Shown here: positions 48,911 to 58,335 of the stretch, in pieces
Numbering within the stretch: the stretch's first letter is position 1
How the letters are laid out: each line of letters starts with the position of its first letter
Origin: Diorhabda sublineata
Lineage: Eukaryota > Arthropoda > Insecta > Coleoptera > Chrysomelidae
Length of the DNA: 64,000 bases
Direction of reading: 5' to 3'
NCBI RefSeq assembly: GCF_026230105.1
Contig: NC_079478.1
Coordinates: 6,029,653-6,093,652 of the forward strand
Notes under the pieces: model-generated
Databases searched by the model: none
Told to the model about the DNA's origin: nothing
Seen by the model: the letters and a program-made list of their open reading frames with translations, nothing else
Position numbers and translations under genes: made by a program

Positions 48911-49072
48911 CCTAACCTAACCTAACCTAACCTAACCTAACCTAACCTAACCTAACCTAACCTAACCTAACCTAACCTAACCTAACCTAACCTAACCTAA
49001 CCTAACCTAACCTAACCTAACCTAACCTAACCTAACCTAACCTAATCTAACCTAACCTAACCTAACCTAACC
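48911..49072. repeat. Interstitial telomere-like array, (CCTAA)32
   Basis: Thirty-two tandem CCTAA units (48911-49070, one variant TCTAA at 49046-49050) followed by CC. CCTAA is the complement of TTAGG, the common insect telomere unit. It is not a chromosome end: it lies inside the transposon-like element and replaces the short CCTAACCTGACCTAACC motif found at the same position of every following monomer. Confidence 0.97.
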
Positions 49073-51600
49073 AAAAATTCAGGTGACCGCGAAAGTGTAT
49101 AATTACCATAATTTTTTGTAAAGGATTATTTTGCAAAACCGTTTTTTTTACGATTTAAAACAGTAAACCTATGAGAAATTTTCATTCCAGCTATTTCTAC
49201 TAATTTTTTTTATAAATTCGCCGTTAAATGGAACATTTTGAGACCAAGATCATTAAAATCTATCCATTTTTCGATTTTCTAGAGCCAACCTAACCTGACC
49301 TAACCAAAAACCAGGTGACCGCGAAAGTGTATAATTACCATAATTTTTTGTAAAGGATTATTTTGCAAAACCGTTTTTTTTACGATTTAAAACAGTAAAC
49401 CTATGAGAAATTTTCATTCCAGCTATTTCTACTAATTTTTTTTATAAATTCGCCGTTAAATGGAACATTTTGAGACCAAGATCATTAAAATCCATCCATT
49501 TTTCGATTTTCTAGAGCCAACCTAACCTGACCTAACCAAAAACCAGGTGACCGCGAAAGTGTATAATTACCATAATTTTTTGTAAAGGATTATTTTGCAA
49601 AACCGTTTTTTTTACGATTTAAAACAGTAAACCTATGAGAAATTTTCATTCCAGCTATTTCTACTAATTTTTTTTATAAATTCGCCGTTAAATGGAACAT
49701 TTTGAGACCAAGATCATTAAAATCCATCCATTTTTCGATTTTCTAGAGCCAACCTAACCTGACCTAACCAAAAACCAGGTGACCGCGAAAGTGTATAATT
49801 ACCATAATTTTTTGTAAAGGATTATTTTGCAAAACCGTTTTTTTTACGATTTAAAACAGTAAACCTATGAGAAATTTTCATTCCAGCTATTTCTACTAAT
49901 TTTTTTTATAAATTCGCCGTTAAATGGAACATTTTGAGACCAAGATCATTAAAATCCATCCATTTTTCGATTTTCTAGAGCCAACCTAACCTGACCTAAC
50001 CAAAAATCAGGTGACCGCGAAAGTGTATAATTACCATAATTTTTTGTAAAGGATTATTTTGCAAAACCGTTTTTTTTACGATTTAAAACAGTAAACCTAT
50101 GAGAAATTTTCATTCCAGCTATTTCTACTAATTTTTTTTATAAATTCGCCGTTAAATGGAACATTTTGAGACCAAGATCATTAAAATCCATCCATTTTTC
50201 GATTTTCTAGAGCCAACCTAACCTGACCTAACCAAAAACCAGGTGACCGCGAAAGTGTATAATTACCATAATTTTTTGTAAAGGATTATTTTGCAAAACC
50301 GTTTTTTTTACGATTTAAAACAGTAAACCTATGAGAAATTTTCATTCCAGCTATTTCTACTAATTTTTTTTATAAATTCGCCGTTAAATGGAACATTTTG
50401 AGACCAAGATCATTAAAATCCATCCATTTTTCGATTTTCTAGAGCCAACCTAACCTGACCTAACCAAAAACCAGGTGACCGCGAAAGTGTATAATTACCA
50501 TAATTTTTTGTAAAGGATTATTTTGCAAAACCGTTTTTTTTACGATTTAAAACAGTAAACCTATGAGAAATTTTCATTCCAGCTATTTCTACTAATTTTT
50601 TTTATAAATTCGCCGTTAAATGGAACATTTTGAGACCAAGATCATTAAAATCCATCCATTTTTCGATTTTCTAGAGCCAACCTAACCTGACCTAACCAAA
50701 AACCAGGTGACCGCGAAAGTGTATAATTACCATAATTTTTTGTAAAGGATTATTTTGCAAAACCGTTTTTTTTACGATTTAAAACAGTAAACCTATGAGA
50801 AATTTTCATTCCAGCTATTTCTACTAATTTTTTTTATAAATTCGCCGTTAAATGGAACATTTTGAGACCAAGATCATTAAAATCCATCCATTTTTCGATT
50901 TTCTAGAGCCAACCTAACCTGACCTAACCAAAAACCAGGTGACCGCGAAAGTGTATAATTACCATAATTTTTTGTAAAGGATTATTTTGCAAAACCGTTT
51001 TTTTTACGATTTAAAACAGTAAACCTATGAGAAATTTTCATTCCAGCTATTTCTACTAATTTTTTTTATAAATTCGCCGTTAAATGGAACATTTTGAGAC
51101 CAAGATCATTAAAATCCATCCATTTTTCGATTTTCTAGAGCCAACCTAACCTGACCTAACCAAAAACCAGGTGACCGCGAAAGTGTATAATTACCATAAT
51201 TTTTTGTAAAGGATTATTTTGCAAAACCGTTTTTTTTACGATTTAAAACAGTAAACCTATGAGAAATTTTCATTCCAGCTATTTCTACTAATTTTTTTTA
51301 TAAATTCGCCGTTAAATGGAACATTTTGAGACCAAGATCATTAAAATCCATCCATTTTTCGATTTTCTAGAGTCAACCTAACCTGACCTAACCAAAAACC
51401 AGGTGACCGCGAAAGTGTATAATTACCATAATTTTTTGTAAAGGATTATTTTGCAAAACCGTTTTTTTTACGATTTAAAACAGTAAACCTATGAGAAATT
51501 TTCATTCCAGCTATTTCTACTAATTTTTTTTATAAATCCGCCGTAAAATGGAACATTTTGAGATCAAGATCATTAAAATCCATCCATTTTTCGAGCCAAA
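49073..51600. repeat. Satellite array, 232-bp monomers, about eleven units
   Basis: The word CCAACCTAACCTGACC starts at 49285, 49517, 49749, 49981, 50213, 50445, 50677, 50909 and 51141, with a one-base variant at 51373. The period is exactly 232 bp with almost no divergence (single-base changes only, such as aaaatcagg at 50003 and agtcaacc at 51371). A unit interrupted by the telomere-like array precedes them, and the last unit runs into the right end, where the CCTAA-like motif is lost. Each monomer contains the end sequence of the transposon (ACCAGGTGACCGCGAAAGTG) and its subterminal region. Array orientation is head to tail. Confidence 0.97.
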
Positions 51601-51640
51601 AAACCAGGTGACCATGAAAGCGTATAATTACCTAATTCTT

Positions 51641-51948
51641 TATTTGTGTTCAAGTATGCTCTCGAAATGATACCGATTAATTTGATGGTCACCAATAACT
51701 GTTTTTATTACAGTAGCATGATATCCAATTCTTCTTAACGCAGTAGTTATCGCACTCCGCTTTTCGATTATTTGAAATGGGAATCTACTTGTTTCTATGA
51801 CTATCATAAGACGCGTTATCCATTGTAATAATTGGATGATTTTTGACACGTTGCTTAACGGACTCAAAATACAATTGATCGTAATTATAAATTACACTTA
51901 ATTCATCAAACTATTCCTTTTAACATCAAAAGTTAATATACATCTTAT
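51641..51948. other. Unassigned gap between the satellite element and the mitochondrial insertion
   Basis: Contains a 75-codon minus-strand frame (51640-51867) ending RRIGYHATVIKTVIGDHQIN; I recognise no family. The right part (51895-51948) may still be mitochondrial but could not be assigned to a tRNA with confidence. Confidence 0.3.
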
Positions 51949-52012
51949 ATTAAAGTGTAAATTTAGGCTAATGGGTTTATACCCCATTTATAAAAGTTTC
52001 TTTCCTTTTCAA
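51949..52012 (+). tRNA. Decayed mitochondrial-type tRNA-Met within the NUMT
   Basis: The anticodon arm is clear: stem ATGGG (51971-51975), loop TTTATAC, stem CCCAT (51983-51987). The anticodon is TAT at 51978-51980 instead of the mitochondrial CAT. The following ttataaaag matches the region after the anticodon arm of insect mitochondrial tRNA-Met. It is a pseudo-tRNA. Confidence 0.6.
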
Positions 52013-52380
52013 TGATGGGATTATATTTTTCAAACCAATACATATGAATTGGCTTAGAAATTAACCTATGAAGAATTATTCCTTATAAAATCAAATAAAA
52101 ATATTTCTTCCTCAAAAGCTTCATTAAAATACTTCATCCTCAAACTACATCCTCTACTATTATTTTATTTATTGTAATTATATTATCAATCTCTTCAGAT
52201 TATATTCTTCAGATTATATCCCGAATAATTCTGATGCCTGATTAATAATAATTATGAATTCAGTTCTATCAACTAAACTAGGAGTAGCTCCCAAGAAATT
52301 TTTATTGTTATAATTAATGGAAGAAGCAAGATTATTTCTACATCAAAAATTAAAAAAATAAATAAATTAAAAGTATAATG
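51949..52380 (+). pseudogene. Nuclear mitochondrial insertion (NUMT): tRNA-Met and ND2 fragment
   Basis: A decayed mitochondrial tRNA-Met is followed directly by ND2-like sequence, the order found in most insect mitochondrial genomes. ND2 likeness includes GAATTGGCTTAGAAATTAAC (WxGLEIN; about 52029-52048), TCAAAAGCTTCATTAAAATA (S.ASLKYF; about 52115-52135), and CTAGGAGTAGCTCCC (LGVAP; about 52280-52295). ND2 is a subunit of respiratory complex I. Frameshifts, a short tandem duplication (cttcagattatat near 52195-52220) and a deletion after the start show it cannot be expressed. The 3' limit is approximate. Confidence 0.75.
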
Positions 52381-53089
52381 AAAAGACGACCTGAAGTCTT
52401 TTTTTCATTCAATAGGTCGAATTTTCATCTGTTATTTTAAACTGATTTTCTATCAGGAAATACCCAATTTCAAGACAAAGAACGTATAAAATGGAAGTGA
52501 ATATTCAAAGAAAATCACAGTTCGGATTGACATGCATCCATGTATTTAAATATATAAACAAAGGTAATGTTACTTCTGTGTAATTGTTTACTATTTTTTA
52601 CTGCATTCTATATTTCAAATAAATTCTGTTAGCGACTTTCCAGAGCATATAAAAAACTAAAGAAAACGTTGAGAATAGGAGAATGCCATATAGGTATTAT
52701 AAAGAAAAAAACATAAATACATCATCTACAAAGAATATGAATCATCCATGTAGTTAATAAAACATTTCTAAAGCTTCTGATGAAAAATCGTTCGATTTTA
52801 TCTTCTTCAAAACAAACTTACGAGTATGTGTTTTCAAATATATTTCTCTCTGTTTCAGTCATGAGGATTGTGACCTTTTTTGAATGTGTATATTTCTTTT
52901 TTTATCGTCTCCTTCCCTAGATTTCAACCTGGTGCAACTGTAGGTGAAGAAGTTGGTCTGTGACTTATTTGATGTTTAAGACCATCTTATAAGCAATAGG
53001 TTTCTACTTATTACCTTGTGTATTTCTACCGTCACTATAAGCCTGTTTATATTGTCATTTAGTCGTTTAGCCACGTGACCAAAATATCA
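52381..53089. other. Non-coding stretch
   Basis: AT-rich; no feature recognised. Confidence 0.4.
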
Positions 53090-53540
53090 CACTTTCTTCA
53101 TGCATAATGATGATAGTCTGGTGCTCTTCCAGCATAAACTAATTAGTTCTTTTCGAAGTTCAGGTAATTCTAAGCAATCTTCAAATGTTTGATATTTATC
53201 TCTGCCACCGCCAATAGTCCAAAATTAATTTTTCATTGCTTGTGAAATAACAGACAATCTCATCTGGCTTTCATCGCCACACCAAATAACACACCTTTGA
53301 GCAAACCTAGTTTATCTTGGGATTTATTTCAATATGAGCGTCAACAATCTTATCCCAGATTCTTTTGCAATATCTGCACGTTATCTTACTAAAGGATTAT
53401 ATTTATTGTGGATATTCATGGTGCTTTCTCCCATGTGCTCTTGAAGACTCTTAAAGAAACACAACTGAACGAAACATGGATCTTCCTCGTCGCCTTTGTA
53501 TCTTGAACGTTGAATATCTTCGTGTGATGCTTTAACGTCG
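53090..53540 (-). other. Unassigned possibly protein-derived remnant
   Basis: The minus strand gives broken stretches with protein-like composition (for example KGDEEDPCFVQLCFFKSLQE, CGDESQMRLSVISQAMKN and FEDCLELPELRKELISLC). They lie in changing frames, suggesting an old coding or transposon fragment. I could not assign a family. Confidence 0.25.
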
Positions 53541-54119
53541 GTAATGGATCAAAATTTCAGTTATTTATTATGATTGTTTTATACTACCTTGTCAAAGAAT
53601 TGATCCTGAAAAAATTATTCATGATAGATATTATAATCTGATAAATTTTTAATACCAATACCGTTTTATCTACTTTCTAACCTACTTCATATTTTGAAAT
53701 TCTTAAATTTTGTAATTCCTTTGTAATCTCATCATATTTAAAGGACGAGTAGACATTATAATTTCTGAAAAATAAAGTATATTGTCGATCGTTAAGTTTA
53801 TAAATATTCCACCTTTAGCTCATTATTTTTCTAAATATTGTCGTTTGAAAGGCCTATTAAAAGTTTTACTTCTGCGTCGCCATCATCATCTATAGAGAGG
53901 AGAGTATTAAACATCATTTTAACAAGCAAATTTTCCGAGTTCTCGACTTTCAATCGTTGTAATAATTAGAAAATCTTTCATACAAGTTGATCTGATTATT
54001 TCTCCACGTTTTTTTTGCTATCATACTTTCAACAACCAAATAGAAAAAATATCTTGGAGCGACAATCCAATATATTTAATTAGATCAAAAACTCAATTTA
54101 CGGATTTATGAATATTAGA
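53541..54119. other. Non-coding stretch
   Basis: AT-rich; nothing recognised. Confidence 0.4.
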
Positions 54120-54340
54120 GACTCAAAGTTCAAAGACCGAGATCCTTGGAATGGTTCATAATTTAAACCTGTCATGTGTGGATGGGAATCCAATTATTGG
54201 TTCTGGGTCCAGTGGTTATTGTGACGAGCTGACGTTGTCTGAAAAACCGGGCTGTTCCTCACAGCGATCATTCACTAGTATAGGATTTTCCTGCACTCCA
54301 GCACAAACCTACAGTACATCCTTACGGTTGTTAATCAACA
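54120..54340 (-). pseudogene. LINE RNase H-end fragment
   Basis: The minus strand reads GVQENPILVNDRCEEQPGFS, then after a stop PLDPEPIIGFPSTHDRFKLW (54150-54300). This resembles the RNase H end 'G..GNE.AD..AR.GS' followed by 'P..GPEP.IGI' in insect LINEs, and is comparable to TTPYLEPEPYFGL in the 7.8-kb remnant. One stop and altered residues show decay. The overlapping plus-strand frame is therefore probably a shadow. Confidence 0.45.
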
Positions 54341-55134
54341 ATCCAATACATTCAATTGGATATTATATTCATCTGATGTTATCCAATCTATGTCAATAAT
54401 ATTTAGTGCTGTTACAATTTTATGGATTTTAATCCTATTTGTTTCAACTTAAGACTCAGTCACGAACATTACATTACAATAACTGTTCTGAAGACTAGAT
54501 GGAAGGAAAGGACAACAGATATACGATTTTACGATGGAATAATACCTAGTTAAGTAGTTAAAATAAATACGATAGCTTTGAGATAAAACTATTATTTCAA
54601 AAAGGTTAGCTCTCAATAAATTCTGTGGGTCCATTAATCGGTGTAAATAATGTCACGAAAATAGTACACCACTATTCAAGGGTGGATAAATTGATGAGTT
54701 TTCGGGAAATTTGAATATAACAACATTATCAAAATCTATTTAGCATCCCAGTGAACTATTTTTTAAACATTATAACCTCAGCATCATGATGATGCAGTAC
54801 TTTAACATTAACTTTTACGATAAAATGTTATGTGAGCCTTAAAATTAACTGACAGCTTCAGATAAAAAAGAACGAGAAAGTGGAAAGTTAACGATACAAC
54901 GTATGTAGCCTTGCTGTACCCAATATCGGAAGCAGTGATATTAGGAAGATGAAACAAGTACCATAGTAACCCTATGGTTCACGGAGGTGGAGGTAAACTC
55001 GTCAGCAAGATTACTTGTTTCTGTAACCCGACATGTAAATTGGTCCCCAGAATTTAAGGGTTCATTTTAATCCTACAGGAGTTTTTTTATCGGAATCAAA
55101 AATAAAATCAAATTTTACACTTTATTTTGAATAG
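54341..55134. other. Non-coding stretch
   Basis: No supported gene; AT-rich. Confidence 0.4.
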
Positions 55135-55300
55135 TTTATTATGCAACACGGACATGTGATGAGAATGGACCTGAACAGGTGGCCGAATAGAAAAAGACGA
55201 AGAAGACCTTCAAGGACTTGGAAGGAAGGAACATGCCATGAAAGGACGAATTTACATCTGTCCCTCCAAAAAGTCCGTAAAAAGTACCTGTATATCTATT
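55135..55300 (+). pseudogene. LINE C-terminal tail fragment
   Basis: The plus frame reads QHGHVMRMDLNRWPNRKRRR then RPSRTWKEGT. This matches the tail of insect LINEs ('GHV.RM...RWP....GRR.RGRP..TW.EG'). It is cut off about 90 bp before the left end of the mariner element at 55389. The remainder of the LINE is not seen upstream. Confidence 0.65.
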
Positions 55301-55388
55301 TAAAGGAGAAAACAGAGCACAACGCTGTGTTTTGTCAGTGAAATGTTTAATTCTGAATCACAAATTCAACATTTTAAGGTTTGTTATA

Positions 55389-56306
55389 AAGGAAGATGGC
55401 TTCAGAAGTATCTGGACCATCAAAGAAAACACAATATATCTATTATTCAACGTAATCTCTTTTCAGCTCCATACACTTTTCCCAGCGATGTGCATTGTCT
55501 TGATGAAACAACACTTTCTTTTTAGCCAAATGCGGCATTTTTTTCTTCATTTCTTCGCTCAAACATTGCAATAAATTTGCATGATACTCGCTGTTAATAG
55601 TTTTTCCTTTTTCAAGGTAGATATTGGAAATTATTCCACGCGCATACCAAAGAACCGACGCTATGACCTTGCCTGCAGATGGAACCGTCTTTGCCTTCCC
55701 TTTTGCCGTTTTCAGTCCCTTGTTTTAATTATTCTTTTGTTTCGGGTGTGGAGTGATGGACCCACGTTTCATCTATAGTTATGAAACGGTGCAAAAATTC
55801 AGTTTTATTTGTGCGAAATATTGCCAAATAATCGGTATAAACAGCTGTCTCCAAATTTTCGGTCAAGATGCGATATACCGCACTTGACTACTATATTTGC
55901 TAGCTCGCGAGCATTCAGTACCGCTTTGAGGATTTTCCTTCAACATTTCTGGAGTCTTCACCTCATTTTGTCGACCACTGCGAAGCTGGTCTTCGCACGG
56001 CTTCGTTTAAACTCTACTACCCACAATTGCACTGTTGATAAGGAATAGAATCTAGTTCATCTTTTATATTGGTTGGGCTAATGCCTTTCAAATAAATATA
56101 TTGTATTGATAACCAATATTTCCGTGTTTACAAATTCACTGGAAACGTTCACTATTGATGGCTGCCAAACAAATACTAAACGACGTGGCGTCTTCAAGCT
56201 CGAAACATATGCTGTATAGATTGTATACATACTAATACAGTGGTATTTTTCAAGCAACAACCGCTATCCCTAGATCAGGCCAGGTACTTCTGAAATCATC
56301 CTCGTA
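55389..56306 (-). mobile_element. mariner transposon, family 1 copy B, internally deleted
   Basis: The right end, reverse-complemented, reads TACGAGGATGATTTCAGAAG then TACCTGGCC; the left end reads AAGGAAGATGGCTTCAGAAG then TATCTGGACC. These are matching inverted repeats. On the minus strand the transposase shows EDQLRSGRQNEVKTPEML near 55950-56005, MKRGSITPHPKQKNN (the WVHHYTPE..KQ region) near 55735-55780, KKVLFHQDNA at about 55493-55520, then a jump directly to the terminal WEKCMELKRDYVE-like end at 55440-55480. The segment holding the third catalytic Asp (about 300 bp) is deleted. Same family and strand as the copy at 1625-2713. Confidence 0.9.
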
Positions 56307-57589
56307 CTTTCCTTCAATAAATGCAAAATTCTAAACTTCAAAAGAAAAAACTGCTGAAGAGTTCTCCGAAGAATAATTTACAATTGACTAGTTATCCGAC
56401 AATTATAAAAATATTCACTAGTACATTGCTTCATCTGTTCTTCTACAATATGGAGAATAAAAACATACAAAGCGTTTAGTTTATATAGTCCGTAATGGTA
56501 AATACCTATTTCTAATAACGAATTTTGTTGTTGTTGATTTTCCACTCTTTTCAGATATATTAGTTCCATGTTAATTAGATTTCGTAGTTTCTAGCTCAAA
56601 ATCGTTAAAAATTAAAACACAAACCGCACAAAACACCTACCAATTTACCAACTGAATAAAAAAAATACTCATTTCTTGATTGACAGCAGCAAGCAACCGG
56701 CTGTTGTATACATCAGGGCGAATACGAAATGGGCGACCTTATACTTCATTTTAGATATTGATAACACAGGACCGACTTTATTTACCATTTACCATAGTTT
56801 GTAGATTATTATAGAATGTTTAAAACGTAAGAAAATAAGTTTCAAATCTGTTGTATTGTCAGCATTGTATTGGTTAGTGGTAACGTTAACAGTTTCATTT
56901 CAAATAGTCAATTAGTGTTTACATTTTAACCTCAAGGGATATTGTACCCCTGCACCAAAGCTATTTTTATAATCTATCACTTGCATTTCAAAGAAAAAGG
57001 CTAAATATCTATGCTGGCTGGCTTCGAAGAAGTTAGATTCTTGCTCATACAAGTTTCTGAAGCATTTACGTATGAATGACGAAAAATTCTAGAACTAGAT
57101 GAGATTTTTTTCCTTTTTCCCATATATTTTTTTCTGAACTAAAGCAAAATCAAAGTAACAAAGGGAATTTTTTAAGTGTTCCAGCTACATCTAAAAAATT
57201 CGGCACAATAAAAGGCGTTTTTGCTTCTTCTATAATGAATACATTGGCTTATTCATTTCCTTTGATTCCTGAACTATTAAGAGGCTTTGGTATCAGTTTG
57301 ACTATCAGAATTCAAACATTTTCCTGCAATTCTCATTTTTGAGTATATACAGTACTCGCTCTTTCTTTGAAAATGTTGTATATTAATCATCAAAGCCGAA
57401 TCAATAACTTTTGATGCTTTCCATATAAATTAGATAATAATACAAGATAATTAGTATCCACATATTTTTACTACAAATATAGAGACACAGCATTGACTTT
57501 TGAATTGGACTTTCAATTTCCTGTAATTATATAAACCACTTATTATTCCAAACTATTTTTTTTTATATGAAACTACATATTTCGGCACT
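56307..57589. other. Non-coding stretch
   Basis: No gene supported; AT-rich. Confidence 0.4.
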
Positions 57590-57880
57590 GCCCTGTGGTA
57601 AATTCGCCCCTGGACTCTCATTTGCGGTGGATAGATTGATTTGTACTCGAGTTTGAGTCGGCAAATATTGAAATATGCACCCCCTTGTTTATTATTTTGA
57701 TTGACGCGTTTGGAAAAGCTAATTTAGATCTTAAAAATGACACCCGTCTTGCCTCTTTCTTCCTTGGTGCCTGTAAGACGGATTACAAGACTGGAAATTC
57801 GGTGGAAATTTAAGGAAATTCGATTTTATTTTATGAATATGCGGATCTGGAAGGATTTCGATTGATGACAGATGAATAAA
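57590..57880. promoter_or_regulatory. GC-richer block with homeodomain-type motifs, candidate control element
   Basis: Contains GGATAGATTGATTTG (57631-57645), TTATTATTTTGATTGACGCG and GGATTTCGATTGATGACAG. These are three TGATT/GATTGA-type words suited to Exd/Hox partners, within a block of higher GC than its flanks. No transposon similarity is seen. Candidate conserved non-coding element. Confidence 0.3.
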
Positions 57881-58174
57881 ACGGGGAAAGTATAACAACA
57901 TTTGGCGTTATATGATGAATTAGCTGAATTAGAGATGTCAAAAATTTAAATGGGAATCTCTTATATGGAAAATCATACGAGCCTCAAAACATTATACATA
58001 GAAATTACCAATTATAGATCTAACAACTGCTTCCAAGATTAAATTAACAAAAATTGAATATGAAATTGAAATCAGAAAACGATCTGCGATTGATACTATC
58101 TCAAAATCAATGTATAAGTTGTTGACGACGAGAATGGTTAATTACAACATATAAAATAAAATCTACACGCTCCA
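57881..58174. other. Non-coding stretch
   Basis: AT-rich; nothing recognised. Confidence 0.35.
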
Positions 58175-58335
58175 CACTACAGGGGGGAGTAGTTGCTCCC
58201 CTACTTTAGACATTAATGGTGGATGAGTTATTACAGAGGCTCACTAAGCTTGGATTCAAATGATGATGACAGTGAAACGAAAATTCGAGAAGATATTGAA
58301 AGATTTAGTAGAAGAAGTTTTCAGAATTATTGACT
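58175..58335 (+). pseudogene. LINE reverse transcriptase palm fragment
   Basis: GGVVAPLL-stop-TLMVDELLQRLTKLGFK (58183-58260) matches the RT segment 'QGGVLSPLLW...VDELL..L...G'. A frameshifted DDDSETK / MTVKRKFEKILKDL stretch follows where 'GYADD.V..V.GK' is expected. It resembles the I/R1/Jockey type. Sequence up to about 58800 may still be derived from it but is not readable. Confidence 0.55.

Larger units (their letters stand above)
48126..51632. mobile_element. Non-autonomous DNA transposon containing a satellite array
   Basis: The left end GGTAATTATACACTTTCACG continues GTCACCTGGTTTTTTGGCTC. The right end, reverse-complemented, is GGTAATTATACGCTTTCATG continuing GTCACCTGGTTTTTTGGCTC. 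An exact 8-bp direct repeat taattctt flanks it at 48118-48125 and 51633-51640, the expected target duplication of a cut-and-paste transposon. Eight base pairs fits hAT, Merlin or P-type elements. A GG start is reminiscent of Merlin/IS1016, but no transposase is inside. The left arm (48126 to about 48345) is the reverse complement of the 232-bp monomer that fills the right two thirds. A second, diverged inverted arm occupies about 48500-48700. The element is a foldback-like MITE enlarged by tandem growth of its own arm. Confidence 0.85.

Noticed and set aside
48911..49072. A chromosome end (true telomere)
   Set aside because: The array is internal, only about 160 bp long, contained within a transposon-like unit with flanking target duplications, and followed by 15 kb of ordinary sequence.
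49073..51600. A CRISPR array
   Set aside because: The repeats are 232 bp in direct contact with no unique spacers, in a eukaryotic context.
51949..52012. A functional nuclear tRNA gene
   Set aside because: It has mitochondrial structure, a mutated anticodon (TAT for CAT), and lies beside ND2-like DNA; no nuclear A and B box promoter pattern was recognised.
54151..54399. Plus-strand 82-codon frame as a secreted protein
   Set aside because: The opposite strand carries a better explanation, the end of a LINE RNase H region, so the plus frame is probably its shadow.
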